Source: Halalkalibacter alkalisediminis (lineage in GTDB: Bacteria; Bacillota; Bacilli; Bacillales; Bacillaceae_D). From it: DNA of 64,000 nucleotides. Below the pieces are notes generated by a model. It saw only the letters and a program-made list of their open reading frames with translations. It searched no databases and had not been told where the DNA came from. The stretch covers positions 33,289-97,288 of the forward strand of contig NZ_JAQQWT010000012.1 of NCBI RefSeq assembly GCF_028610705.1, written 5' to 3'. This document shows, in pieces, positions 56,108 through 64,000 of this stretch. Position 1 is the stretch's first letter, and every line of letters starts with the position of its first letter. The position numbers and the translations under genes are program-made.

Positions 56108-56624
56108 TTAATCGTTAAACATTCCTTTAAGGTCATCCCATCCATAAACGAACTCTCTAAGTTGCTTCCCAGAAATCTCAATATCAATGGCATCTAGCTT
56201 TCGACCCCCCTAGAAACTCATAAAAGGCTCGGGAAGGATTGTCAGCCAATACGTGAACAAGCATGGAGTTAATATGTAATATCTCCAATTCATCTATAAC
56301 TGGTTTAACCAAGCACTTTCCAATTCCTTGTCCTTGGTACTCTTTTAACAGATAAATAGCATATAATTCCCCACCAAACTTTGAATACTTCCCGCTTCTT
56401 TCTTTACCACCTGATGAAAAACCGATTATTTTTTCTTCCTCGTCTTCTGCAACAAATACATTCCCATTAGTAATCTGATCTGACCATACTTGCTCACGGC
56501 GATCATAAGATAAATTCGTTAAAAATTCATCTGGAATGATATTTTTATAAGTCGTCCTCCAGCTCTCAACATGTACTTTGGCTATTCCTTTCACATCGGC
56601 TAATCGAGCCTTTCTTACCTTCAT
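56108..56624 (-). pseudogene. GNAT acetyltransferase with C-terminal frameshift
   Basis: MKVRKARLADVKGIAKVHVE opens a GNAT domain; YAIYLLKEYQGQGIGKCLVK is motif A with QGQGIG; NPSRAFYEFLGGSKARCH then stops at 56184. Dropping one G from the G6 run restores GRKLDAIDIEISGKQLREFV and YGWDDLKGMFND up to 56108, the usual end of this group. So a one-base insertion removes the last 25 or so residues. Enzyme may be partly functional or the site may be phase-variable. Confidence 0.75.
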
Positions 56625-56645
56625 ACCATCCCTCCATTCTCCTAT

Positions 56646-57083
56646 TTAACGGTCACTATAAGTATCTAGAATCATCCCATTCGTATTTGAATCCACTAAA
56701 GTCAATTCACTATCTTCAAGCTGAGTGTCACTATGAAAATACCAAAGTGACTGCTCCTCTAGTTTGTATGTTTCGATGATATTTTTTTCTAAAACCATAT
56801 TAAGATCTAACTGTATAGCCTGAATCCCGTTCACTTCCATATGGTGATTACTAGATATTAACCCATAGATTAAGTTCCCACCCTGCCTCTTTATAAAAAA
56901 GAACAATGCTTCATCGTTCATTTGATCAGCTGGAATTAACATAAATTGTTCATCCCAATGAAATAAAGCTTCCTGTGGTTCCGAAAAAGACTCCGCTCTC
57001 TCACCTAGAAACCAGATAAGCCCTATTATAAAAAGGATTAAACCTAGGATGAATAGTGATCTGTATTTTAAAAAAGAGTTCAT
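56646..57083 (-). CDS. Membrane-anchored hypothetical protein
   Basis: 145 residues from ATG 57083, preceded by AGAGGGGGAG. One N-terminal segment (SLFILGLILFIIGLIWFLG), rest extracellular and acidic (FHWDEQFMLIPADQMNDEAL). Family not recognised. Confidence 0.65.
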   Translation of the reverse strand: MNSFLKYRSLFILGLILFIIGLIWFLGERAESFSEPQEALFHWDEQFMLIPADQMNDEALFFFIKRQGGNLIYGLISSNHHMEVNGIQAIQLDLNMVLEKNIIETYKLEEQSLWYFHSDTQLEDSELTLVDSNTNGMILDTYSDR

Positions 57084-57175
57084 TTTCTCCCCCTCTCTGT
57101 TCACAGGATTGTTCCGCATCTCCACCCATATTATACCATTTAAAGAGGACTCTCTATGGCTCAATTTAAAAAAGC

Positions 57176-57206
57176 GGAGTATAAAATCAGTTCGATTTTA
57201 TACTCC
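57176..57206. terminator. Terminator of the TRAP operon
   Basis: GGAGTATAAAATC / GATTTTATACTCC with five-base loop, T runs on both strands. Confidence 0.8.
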
Positions 57207-57241
57207 ATCATCGTTTTTTTTATAGGTAAAAGACTCTCTTA

Positions 57242-58507
57242 TTACCCGACTAAAAACAAGCTAATCGCTGGAATGAACGAGATAATAAGAACACAGACGA
57301 TCATCACCAATATAAATGGGACAATGGCTTTTATTAAACTCTCAAATCTCGTTCCAGCTATATTAGCTGCAACAAATAAGTTAATCCCAACTGGCGGGGT
57401 AATAAATCCGATTGCTAAGTTGACAATCATGATAATTCCAAAATGGACCATATCAATTCCAAGTGCCGCTGCCACTGGTGCTAAAATTGGAGTTAAGATG
57501 ATAATCGCTGCCGCCGTCTCTAAAAAGACACCAACAATTAATAACAAAAGGTTAATAATTAATAGCGTCACAATCCAATTGTCCGAAATCCCTAACATGA
57601 GTTCTGTAATTTGAGCAGGAATTTTCTCACGTGTTAAGTACGACCCAAAAACAGATGCACCCACAATAATAAACATAATGACAGATGTAATTTGAATCGA
57701 AGAAGAGAAAATATGGTGAAGATCTTTCCATTTAATTTCTCGGTAAATGACTACACCTACGATCAAGCCATAAACAACAGCGACTAGCGCTGCTTCTGTC
57801 GGTGTAAAGATCCCTCCGTATATTCCCCCTAATATGATAACAGGCATCATTAAGGCTAAAAAGGCATCCTTTAAAGCGATTAGGAATTCTTTAAAATCAT
57901 ATTTTTCTCCGCCGCCATATCCTTTTATGATGGAAATGACATAAACGAGGATCGTGAGAGCGACCACAATAAAGATTCCTGGAATAATACCAGCAATAAA
58001 GAGGTCTCCAATGGAAGCACCTGCTGCTACACCAAAGAGAATTAATGGAACACTTGGTGGAATCACTATACCAATAGTCCCTCCAGTTGCTTGAACGGCT
58101 GCTGAAAAATTTCGGTCATATCCTTTTTTCACCATTGCCGGAATTAAGATCGAACCAACTGCCGCTGTTGTCGCCGCAGCTGATCCAGATAAAGCTGCAA
58201 AAAAAGCACAAGCAATAATAGACACGACTGCCAATCCACCACGCATTCGTCCAAAGACTACATTCGCTAGGTGAATAAGACGTTTTGATATTCCTCCACT
58301 TTCCATTAGCTTCCCTGCTAAAATGAAGAACGGAATCGCGAGAAGAGGAAAAGAATCAACAGAATTAAACATTCGTTGCATAATGGAAAGTAAAGGAACA
58401 GAATCTTGAATAATAAAAATAATGGCTGCAGACATCCCTAGTGCTATGGCAATGGGTACATTAATGAGAAACATCATAATGAGTATAACAAAGACGAGCA
58501 TTTCCAT
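57242..58507 (-). CDS. dctM: TRAP transporter large permease (DctM)
   Basis: 421 residues, about 12 hydrophobic segments. Family marks: AIPFFILAGKLMESGGISKRLI near 55, ALSGSAAATTAAVGSILIPAM near 108, IGIVIPPSVPLILFGV near 144, ITPPVGINLFVAANIAG near 363. Sodium-driven organic-acid uptake with DctQ and DctP. Last gene of the operon; start directly abuts the dctQ stop. Confidence 0.95.
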   Translation of the reverse strand: MEMLVFVILIMMFLINVPIAIALGMSAAIIFIIQDSVPLLSIMQRMFNSVDSFPLLAIPFFILAGKLMESGGISKRLIHLANVVFGRMRGGLAVVSIIACAFFAALSGSAAATTAAVGSILIPAMVKKGYDRNFSAAVQATGGTIGIVIPPSVPLILFGVAAGASIGDLFIAGIIPGIFIVVALTILVYVISIIKGYGGGEKYDFKEFLIALKDAFLALMMPVIILGGIYGGIFTPTEAALVAVVYGLIVGVVIYREIKWKDLHHIFSSSIQITSVIMFIIVGASVFGSYLTREKIPAQITELMLGISDNWIVTLLIINLLLLIVGVFLETAAAIIILTPILAPVAAALGIDMVHFGIIMIVNLAIGFITPPVGINLFVAANIAGTRFESLIKAIVPFILVMIVCVLIISFIPAISLFLVG

Positions 58508-58981
58508 TTATTGTTCCTCCCCTCGTTTTAACTGTTGCCATGTGACATCCAATAAATTGATCGATAGCAAGACACCGCTAATTGGAATAACAGAATAAAT
58601 AAGACCCATTGGAATTTTTAATACAGGTGAAAGCTGAGTCATGGAACGCTCTGCTAGATTCCACCCTTGTTGGACCATAATGAAAAAGAAACCTAAACAA
58701 ACGATTCCTGAGATGACAATCAATACTCTACGCAAAGCCATTGGTGATTTCGCAACGATTGCTTCCATCCCAATATGAGACCTAGTTGCCATCGCATGCG
58801 CAGCTCCTAAAAATGTAATCCACACTAAGGAATATCGTGAAAGTTCCTCAGTCCATGCTAATGGTTGGTTTAAAACAAACCGAAATAACACTTGGCAAAA
58901 TACTGCAACAATTAACACAATCAAAATGAGTATAAGGAGATAGTTTACTGTCATATTCATTGATTGAATTACTTTTCTCAT
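58508..58981 (-). CDS. dctQ: TRAP transporter small permease (DctQ)
   Basis: 157 residues, four membrane segments; FRFVLNQPLAWTEELSRYSL then VWITFLGAAHAMATRSHIGME is the DctQ signature. Partner of DctM. Preceded by a terminator that separates it from dctP. Confidence 0.92.
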   Translation of the reverse strand: MRKVIQSMNMTVNYLLILILIVLIVAVFCQVLFRFVLNQPLAWTEELSRYSLVWITFLGAAHAMATRSHIGMEAIVAKSPMALRRVLIVISGIVCLGFFFIMVQQGWNLAERSMTQLSPVLKIPMGLIYSVIPISGVLLSINLLDVTWQQLKRGEEQ

Positions 58982-58997
58982 AAGTCTCCCACCTTTT

Positions 58998-59030
58998 AAA
59001 AAAAACGGGAAGAAGAAGCTTCCCGTTTTT
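58998..59030 (-). terminator. Internal terminator between dctP and dctQ
   Basis: Minus-strand AAAACGGGAAG / CTTCCCGTTTT, six-base loop, eight T. Confidence 0.85.
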
Positions 59031-59047
59031 CAACTATTCACATAAGA

Positions 59048-60088
59048 TTATTGAGCGTCAAGAATACGTTGTAACAATTCTTGGTTCTCGAAGTTATCAA
59101 ATACAGAAGTAATCCCTGCACGGAATGGTTCAACATCAACATCTTCAATGATTTCCATTCCTTGGTCTTTCAACGTTTGTAAAGATACTTGCTCCATTTC
59201 AACGATTAATTCACGTTGATAAGGACCAGCTTTTTGTCCTTCTTCAATCACAATCGCACGTAAGTCTTCAGGAAGTTTATCATACGCATCCTTACTCAAC
59301 ATAAATACGTTTGCTGAGTATACATGGCCTGTTAACGTCATATATGCTTGTTTTGCTTCAAACAGGTTAAATTGGTCTGCCACGATCGCAGGGTTTTCTT
59401 GACCATCTACAACCCCTTGTTGTAAAGCTGTTAGTGCTTCAGTCCAAGCCATCGGTGATGGTCTAGCTCCTAACGCTTCAAACGCAGCCATATGCACTTC
59501 ATTTTCTTGTGTACGAATTCTTAATCCATCTAAATCAGCTGGCTCATTCACTGGATGCAAGCTGTTCGTGATGTGTCTAAAACCATTTTCCCCCCAAGAA
59601 AGTGGAACAATGCCGTGTGCTTCAAAGCTAGCAAACAATTCTTCACCAATTTCACCTTCAAGGACAGCAACTGCTGAATCACGGTCATTGAATAAGAATG
59701 GTAAATCTAGTACTTTTAGTTCTGGAACAAAATTTGAAATAGGAGCGGTAGAAGAAATAACTAGATCAACCGTTCCAAGCGTTAATCCTTCTGTTAATTC
59801 TCTTTCTGCACCGATTTGACTATTTGGAAACGTCTCAATGGTCACTTGTCCATTCGTTCTTTCCGCCACATTTTCAGCCATTTGTTGCAAAGCTAATTCA
59901 TATGGATGATCTTCTGGCAATGAGTGACCCGCTTGTAATACAAAGCTTTCTCCAGTTGAAACTGATGGCTCCTCTGTTTCACCACCCTCTTCGCCTTCTG
60001 TTTCTGTTTCCGTTTCTGAACTCCCGCAAGCTGCTAATAACAGAACTGTTAGTAAAGTAGCAACTGCTAAGAAAGATAATTTTTTCAT
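59048..60088 (-). CDS. dctP: TRAP transporter substrate-binding lipoprotein (DctP)
   Basis: 346 residues with lipoprotein signal (lipobox LLAAC near residue 21) and acidic linker. DctP fold landmarks: GHSLPEDHPYELALQQMAEN near 54, DLPFLFNDRDSA, LRIRTQENEVHMAAFEALGA near 195 with the substrate-carboxylate Arg, WTEALTALQQGVVDGQENP near 220. The neighbouring FAD-linked hydroxyacid dehydrogenase suggests a lactate/glycolate-type 2-hydroxy acid as ligand (inference). Confidence 0.94.
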   Translation of the reverse strand: MKKLSFLAVATLLTVLLLAACGSSETETETEGEEGGETEEPSVSTGESFVLQAGHSLPEDHPYELALQQMAENVAERTNGQVTIETFPNSQIGAERELTEGLTLGTVDLVISSTAPISNFVPELKVLDLPFLFNDRDSAVAVLEGEIGEELFASFEAHGIVPLSWGENGFRHITNSLHPVNEPADLDGLRIRTQENEVHMAAFEALGARPSPMAWTEALTALQQGVVDGQENPAIVADQFNLFEAKQAYMTLTGHVYSANVFMLSKDAYDKLPEDLRAIVIEEGQKAGPYQRELIVEMEQVSLQTLKDQGMEIIEDVDVEPFRAGITSVFDNFENQELLQRILDAQ

Positions 60089-60136
60089 CTTTCTTCCCCC
60101 TTTTATCTATGTTTTTATTTTTAATTTGTCGATTTT

Positions 60137-61501
60137 TTAATCAACAAAAATTTTACCAGGGTTTAAGATTCCGTTTGGATCAAGTGCGAGTTTAATAGCT
60201 TTCATCACTTCGTAGGCAGGACCATGCTCACGCTGTTGATAAGCAGATTTCCCAATCCCTACTCCATGTTCCCCTGTACAAGTTCCCCCGCGCTGTAGAG
60301 CATAACTTACGATGTGTTCATTGACTTCTTTAGCCTTTTGAACCTCATTTACATTGTTCATATCGATCATCAAAAGAGCGTGATAGTTTCCATCACCGAC
60401 ATGACCAAGGAGTGCTCCATCTAATTGGACTGCGTCCATTGCTTTTCTTGCATCTAAAATGGCTCCTGCGAGTTCTGTTAATGGTAAACTAACATCTGTT
60501 ACCATCATCTTTTTACCAGGGAAACCGTGAATAAATGAGTAAGCTAAATTATGGCGGACTTCCCATAACTGAGTTTGTGCTTTTGTATCTGACTCAAATT
60601 GAATATCTGAACATCCTAAATCAGTAACAATTTCTTTCGTAAATTCAACATCTTGAGCAAGTCCAGCTTCATTTCCATGAAATTCAAGAAACAGAGTCGG
60701 CTTTTCCTCGTACTGCAATTCGTTATATGTATTAACTTGATGGATCGAACGATCATCCACCAATTCAATTCTCGCGATTGGAACCCCTGATGTTAAAATG
60801 GTCGTTACCGCATCTACCGCTGCTTGTACATCAGGAAATGTCGCTCTTGCAGCCATAATGGATTCCGGAATCCCGTACACTCTTAAAGTAAGCTCCGTAA
60901 TCACACCCAAAGTTCCTTCTGATCCAACCATCAGGCCATTTAAATGGTATCCAGATGAAGACTTAGCTGACATGCCACCCGTATGGATGATTTCACCACT
61001 AGCTAACACCACTTCTAAATCTCGTACTTGATCTCTCATAATCCCGTACTTCACCGATGTCGTTCCACTAGCATTCGTGGCAGCCATACCACCAAGAGTC
61101 GCATCAGCCCCAGGGTCAACGGAAAAGAATAGCCCATATTTTTTTAATTCCTTATTAAGCTGGGATCTTGTCACCCCTGGTTGCACTTTTACTAGAAAAT
61201 CACTGTTTCTCACATCTAAAATTTGATTCATTAATGACAGATCAAGAGAAATTCCACCATTGTATGGAATGACATGCCCTTCTAGGCTTGTCCCAAGTCC
61301 AAAAGGCACAACTGGGACTTTCTGTTCATTGGCAAATGCTACTACTTTACTAACCTCATCTTTCGTTTTCGGAAAAACCACAACATCAGGCAAACTTGAA
61401 GCATGGTAGCCTTCGTCATGACTATGTTGTTCGAGCATAGTGGGATTTGTTGACACTTGCTCCTTAGAAAGAATCTCTATTAGTTGTTCAATATAGCTCA
61501 C
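60137..61501 (-). CDS. FAD-linked 2-hydroxyacid dehydrogenase (D-lactate/glycolate oxidase GlcD type)
   Basis: 454 residues. FAD_binding_4 domain in the N-terminal half (VVPFGLGTSLEGHVIPYNGG, DPGADATLGGMAATNASGT), then C-terminal FAD-oxidase domain with ALLGHVGDGNYHALL and the family end CTGEHGVGIGKSAYQQ. Oxidises D-lactate, glycolate or a related 2-hydroxy acid, feeding electrons to the membrane chain. Transcribed 48 bases before dctP, thus importer and catabolic enzyme appear linked. Confidence 0.92.
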   Translation of the reverse strand: MSYIEQLIEILSKEQVSTNPTMLEQHSHDEGYHASSLPDVVVFPKTKDEVSKVVAFANEQKVPVVPFGLGTSLEGHVIPYNGGISLDLSLMNQILDVRNSDFLVKVQPGVTRSQLNKELKKYGLFFSVDPGADATLGGMAATNASGTTSVKYGIMRDQVRDLEVVLASGEIIHTGGMSAKSSSGYHLNGLMVGSEGTLGVITELTLRVYGIPESIMAARATFPDVQAAVDAVTTILTSGVPIARIELVDDRSIHQVNTYNELQYEEKPTLFLEFHGNEAGLAQDVEFTKEIVTDLGCSDIQFESDTKAQTQLWEVRHNLAYSFIHGFPGKKMMVTDVSLPLTELAGAILDARKAMDAVQLDGALLGHVGDGNYHALLMIDMNNVNEVQKAKEVNEHIVSYALQRGGTCTGEHGVGIGKSAYQQREHGPAYEVMKAIKLALDPNGILNPGKIFVD

Positions 61502-61713
61502 GTTCTACTCCCCACTTTCATTTCAAAACATTATATTGTTATATAATCTTACAAAAACAAGCATACTTTTTCTTTTAAATTCAGATGTTGAGATTATTAT
61601 TATATGTTAATACTTTTCAGATAATTTAGTCAATAAAAACTGTATAGTATGTTCAAAAAATATAATAGTAAAATTACATTTTAGTGAATTTTCAGTTTTA
61701 TTTTTGTAAACTT

Positions 61714-61751
61714 TTAAAAAAGAAAAGAGATGATTCTAAAGGAACCACCTC
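61714..61751 (-). terminator. Terminator of the YczE-family gene
   Basis: Minus-strand GAGGTGGTTC / GAATCATCTC (two G-T pairs) with TTTTCTTTTTT. Confidence 0.75.
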
Positions 61752-61787
61752 GAACTAGTTATAATGAAAGTTACTCCAAGATTTCAC

Positions 61788-62432
61788 TCAGCTAGATTTA
61801 GACTGTAATTCTTCCATCTTTTTAACAGGCATATCATCTATCTTTATTAACGATTTGAATTTACTATTAGAAAATTGTACAACTCTGCCTAAAGTCACTG
61901 CTATGATGACCGTACCTAGCCCAACAGGACCACTTAATAACAAGGCAAAGATCACACCGCTTAATTCAATTCCAATTCTTGACACATTTAAACTCCAGTG
62001 AAACCTCTCATGTAAAGCAATCATTAATCCGTCCATTGGCGTACGCGGTAAACGGGCTTCTATGTAAAGACCTATACCAATTCCTACTGTGACCACACCA
62101 ATGAATAAAGTAAACCATTGTAATGTTTCTGAAGAAGTAAAATCCACATTCTTTAAAATCACGTAAATCCAAATATCTAAAAACCAACTTCTAAGGACGA
62201 TTGCCACAACCGAACCGTATTGAAATCTTTTTCTTTCAACAAGCCATGTGATGAACACGACCATCGCTTGAGCAATGATCGACCAAAGTCCAATCGTTAG
62301 CCCTAGATGGGTATTCAACCCTACTGCTACTGCATCCCAAGGTCCTGCACCGATCTGCGATAAAATAATTAACGCTATACCGAAAGATGTGAGGCTAAGA
62401 CCAACAAGATAAATCGCTATTCTTTTTCCCAC
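61788..62432 (-). CDS. YczE/YitT-type integral membrane protein
   Basis: 214 residues with five or six membrane segments; starts IAIYLVGLSLTSFGIALIIL then SQIGAGPWDAVAVGLNTHLG, as in the YczE family. IEARLPRTPMDGLMIALHER near 127 is a conserved loop. B. subtilis YczE is needed for surfactin export/production in an indirect way; general function unknown. Confidence 0.82.
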   Translation of the reverse strand: MGKRIAIYLVGLSLTSFGIALIILSQIGAGPWDAVAVGLNTHLGLTIGLWSIIAQAMVVFITWLVERKRFQYGSVVAIVLRSWFLDIWIYVILKNVDFTSSETLQWFTLFIGVVTVGIGIGLYIEARLPRTPMDGLMIALHERFHWSLNVSRIGIELSGVIFALLLSGPVGLGTVIIAVTLGRVVQFSNSKFKSLIKIDDMPVKKMEELQSKSS

Positions 62433-62603
62433 TTACACACCTTCTCATCATCAGTTAGTAATAGTATAGCAAAGTAGACAGACTTAGGGATAGAGGCAAT
62501 CGTTACCTATAAAAGGGTGATGACTTAGACTTAAGAGGTAAGCTTGATCAGATAAAATGGTTAAACAGTCTAACTTTTCAACTTTCAATTCCAGACAACA
62601 GGG

Positions 62604-62632
62604 AAAAAGACATCCTAAATTTAGAATGTCTT
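62604..62632 (-). terminator. Terminator of the ligB-like gene
   Basis: Minus-strand AAGACATTCTAA / TTAGGATGTCTT with TTTTT. Confidence 0.8.
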
Positions 62633-62664
62633 CTGTCAAATCAAATTTAAATTACTAGCAAGAA

Positions 62665-63489
62665 TCACTTTGTTCCTTGCAAATGATTTTCCAACTCAAA
62701 TGTCATAATAGCATTGCCACTACCTGATGATTGAGCATACGTATGGAAAGTTGGTTTATAACGGTCTTCTAAAGCACCTAGCATCATGGCTAAATGACGG
62801 CCACCACCTTCTACACCAGCTACATTCGCATACTGTGGTAGCATCTCTTTTGCTAGTTCCCAGTTTTGATTGACTATATAATCAATAAATTGATTGTCTA
62901 ATGCTTGTTCAGATACAGTTGGCATGTGATGACGACCACGTACTAAATTATGGGCAAGGGCCCCGCTAAATACAAACACATATTTCTTGTCGGATTGGTT
63001 TAATACTTTTCCTATTTCCTGTCCCCATTTATACGTCTCTTCCAACCCAGCTGCCATTGTGATCGACAAGTTCACTACTGGAATATCTGCATTTGGTACA
63101 AGGTATCGCAAAGGAACAACTGTCCCATAGTCCCAAATATACGTTGGATCATTAACCGCTATGACAGGAAGACGCGCGTGCTTTCCTGCTAAAACGAGTG
63201 CATCTCCAAGCTCTTGGTCACCAGGATAATCATATTCCACATCAGAAATGATATCTGGGCATTCGAATGCCGTTAAAATCCCTTTATGTCTTGGTGAGAC
63301 GTCAACATAATGGTGAAATGTCGATGGCCAATGACACGATACTAAAATTACAGCATCTGGCTTCATCTCTGTAATTTTCACTGCAATGTCATCCATTTTT
63401 GCTACGATCTCTTGTTGGAAATGAGGTACATTTTCCCTATGACAAATACTAGGAACATGAGCAGCTAAAATACCTAATTCAATGGTCAT
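62665..63489 (-). CDS. Class III extradiol ring-cleavage dioxygenase (LigB family)
   Basis: 274 residues. LigB-family pieces: N-terminal AAHVPSIC with iron-ligand His near 10, VILVSCHWPSTFHHYV with the second His near 52, VVPLRYLVP near 123, VFVFSGALAHNLVRGRHH near 175 with the catalytic His region. Opens catecholic rings (meta or 2,3-cleavage) using Fe(II). The tautomerase gene 30-odd bases upstream on the same strand suggests a meta-cleavage pathway that continues beyond the right edge. Confidence 0.87.
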   Translation of the reverse strand: MTIELGILAAHVPSICHRENVPHFQQEIVAKMDDIAVKITEMKPDAVILVSCHWPSTFHHYVDVSPRHKGILTAFECPDIISDVEYDYPGDQELGDALVLAGKHARLPVIAVNDPTYIWDYGTVVPLRYLVPNADIPVVNLSITMAAGLEETYKWGQEIGKVLNQSDKKYVFVFSGALAHNLVRGRHHMPTVSEQALDNQFIDYIVNQNWELAKEMLPQYANVAGVEGGGRHLAMMLGALEDRYKPTFHTYAQSSGSGNAIMTFELENHLQGTK

Positions 63490-63525
63490 AAATAACCCTC
63501 CTACTATTAAAATTTATAATGAAGA

Positions 63526-63723
63526 CTACTTGGAAGCATTACGTTTCTCGACAGACTCCCCTGCAATTCCCCAATGGCTCTTTGGAACCTCCGTAACAAT
63601 TACTCGAACCGTTTCTCTAGGAACTTCTAGTGTATTCGTAATGGTTTCTGTAATATCAGCAATAACGCGCTCTATTTTATCTTTCGGGCGACCTTCCATT
63701 ATGTTAACGTTCACAATCGGCAT
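63526..63723 (-). CDS. 4-oxalocrotonate tautomerase family protein
   Basis: 65 residues, start at ATG 63723 after AAAGGAG, giving PIVNVNIMEGRPKDKIERVI with the catalytic Pro at position 1 after Met removal. The longer frame up to 63840 would bury this Pro. Size and sequence fit 4-OT, which isomerises 2-hydroxymuconate in meta-cleavage. Co-transcribed with the LigB gene. Confidence 0.9.
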   Translation of the reverse strand: MPIVNVNIMEGRPKDKIERVIADITETITNTLEVPRETVRVIVTEVPKSHWGIAGESVEKRNASK

Positions 63724-63775
63724 TTTCGTTCTCCTTTCTATCTTTTTTTGAAATAGAACTCTGTATTTAAGAGAT

Positions 63776-64000
63776 CGTAGAAAAAGGTAAAAACCGACCT
63801 TTTTCTGATTTAACAATTTAAGCCTTCTCGAAGATGGCATTGGCTCCTCGCGCTGCGCGCCTTATGAGAAGATCGCTCATAAGGCTTAAAACATTGCAGC
63901 GGTTCCGCTCAATGCTTGGAGAACGTAGAAAAAGGTAAAAACCGACCTTTTTCTGATTTAACAATTTAAGCCTTCTCGAAGATGGCATTGGCTCCTCGCG
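63776..64000. repeat. 148-bp structured direct repeat running off the window
   Basis: The sequence from CGTAGAAAAAGGTAAAAACC at 63776 recurs at 63924 and is identical through the window end (77 bases seen). One unit has three hairpins: AAAAAGGT / ACCTTTTT, TTTAAGCCTT / AAGGCTTAAA (with GCCTTATGAG / CTCATAAGGC inside), and CATTGCAGCGG-TT-CCGCTCAATG. No ORF. It lies directly upstream of the tautomerase gene. Number of copies cannot be told. Confidence 0.8.

Noticed and set aside
57156..57614. Plus-strand ORF of 152 codons
   Set aside because: Antisense to dctM over most of its length; its sequence has the composition of a reverse reading of membrane segments.
63724..63840. N-terminal extension of the tautomerase
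   Set aside because: It would hide the catalytic Pro1 and reaches into the repeat; ATG 63723 has AAAGGAG.
63776..64000. Repeat at the right edge as a CRISPR array
   Set aside because: The unit is 148 bp with internal hairpins and no constant short repeat alternating with unique spacers.

Overview
The window looks like chromosome of a low-to-moderate G+C, spore-forming Bacillaceae, most likely an alkaliphilic or halotolerant Bacillus relative. The reasons are consistent AGGAGG-type ribosome sites with frequent TTG/GTG starts, and Bacillus-lineage proteins: BioW, PpsR-PpdK, YqiG-like and YppC-like proteins, YusF-like Toprim, Spo0E-like, YhfH-like and YjcZ-like peptides. The species is an inference. 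No rRNA, tRNA, prophage, insertion sequence or CRISPR array was found.

Layout from left to right. 1-2624: biotin operon bioW-bioA-bioF (minus strand) behind a promoter and a BirA-type operator. 2839-6647: a tiny membrane ORF, then pyruvate phosphate dikinase and its bifunctional regulator. 7268-14161: a compact ethanolamine locus, eutH-eutW-eutV-eutA-eutB-eutC in transcription order. Its leaders carry terminators and ANTAR-type hexaloop hairpins, so the EutV antiterminator probably controls both ends. 14391-20204: peptide/nickel-type ABC importer with two ATPases, a lipoprotein, an internal terminator and two permeases. 20527-24818: VOC protein, NhaC antiporter, YjcZ and two YhfH microproteins, a membrane protein and a GNAT. 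24923-27684: a zone of broken genes that includes a FrnE/DsbA-like thiol oxidoreductase with one in-frame TGA exactly at the first active-site cysteine, followed by a SECIS-like hairpin. 28071-34153: glutamate synthase gltB-gltD. 34386-43923: small proteins, nicotinate phosphoribosyltransferase, YbaK deacylase, Spo0E-like protein, Toprim protein, old-yellow-enzyme, cold-shock protein, PRC-barrel protein and FNT channel, interspersed with pseudogenes and a structured possible ncRNA. 43942-57083: methyltransferase, frameshifted aldolase, a divergent MFS/HTH-TPR pair with palindromic operators, azoreductase with a wrecked MarR gene, YppC-like protein, a drug exporter and degenerate acetyltransferases. 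57242-61501: FAD-linked 2-hydroxyacid dehydrogenase plus TRAP transporter. 61788-64000: YczE-family membrane protein, LigB extradiol dioxygenase, 4-oxalocrotonate tautomerase, and a 148-bp structured direct repeat running off the right edge.

The theme is core nitrogen and carbon metabolism (glutamate synthase, ethanolamine ammonia release, pyruvate/PEP cycling, hydroxyacid and aromatic catabolism) interleaved with decayed accessory genes. At least ten loci are broken or truncated, several by single-base changes in homopolymers. The two best leads are the candidate selenoprotein at 25549-26244 and the RNA-based control of the eut locus.
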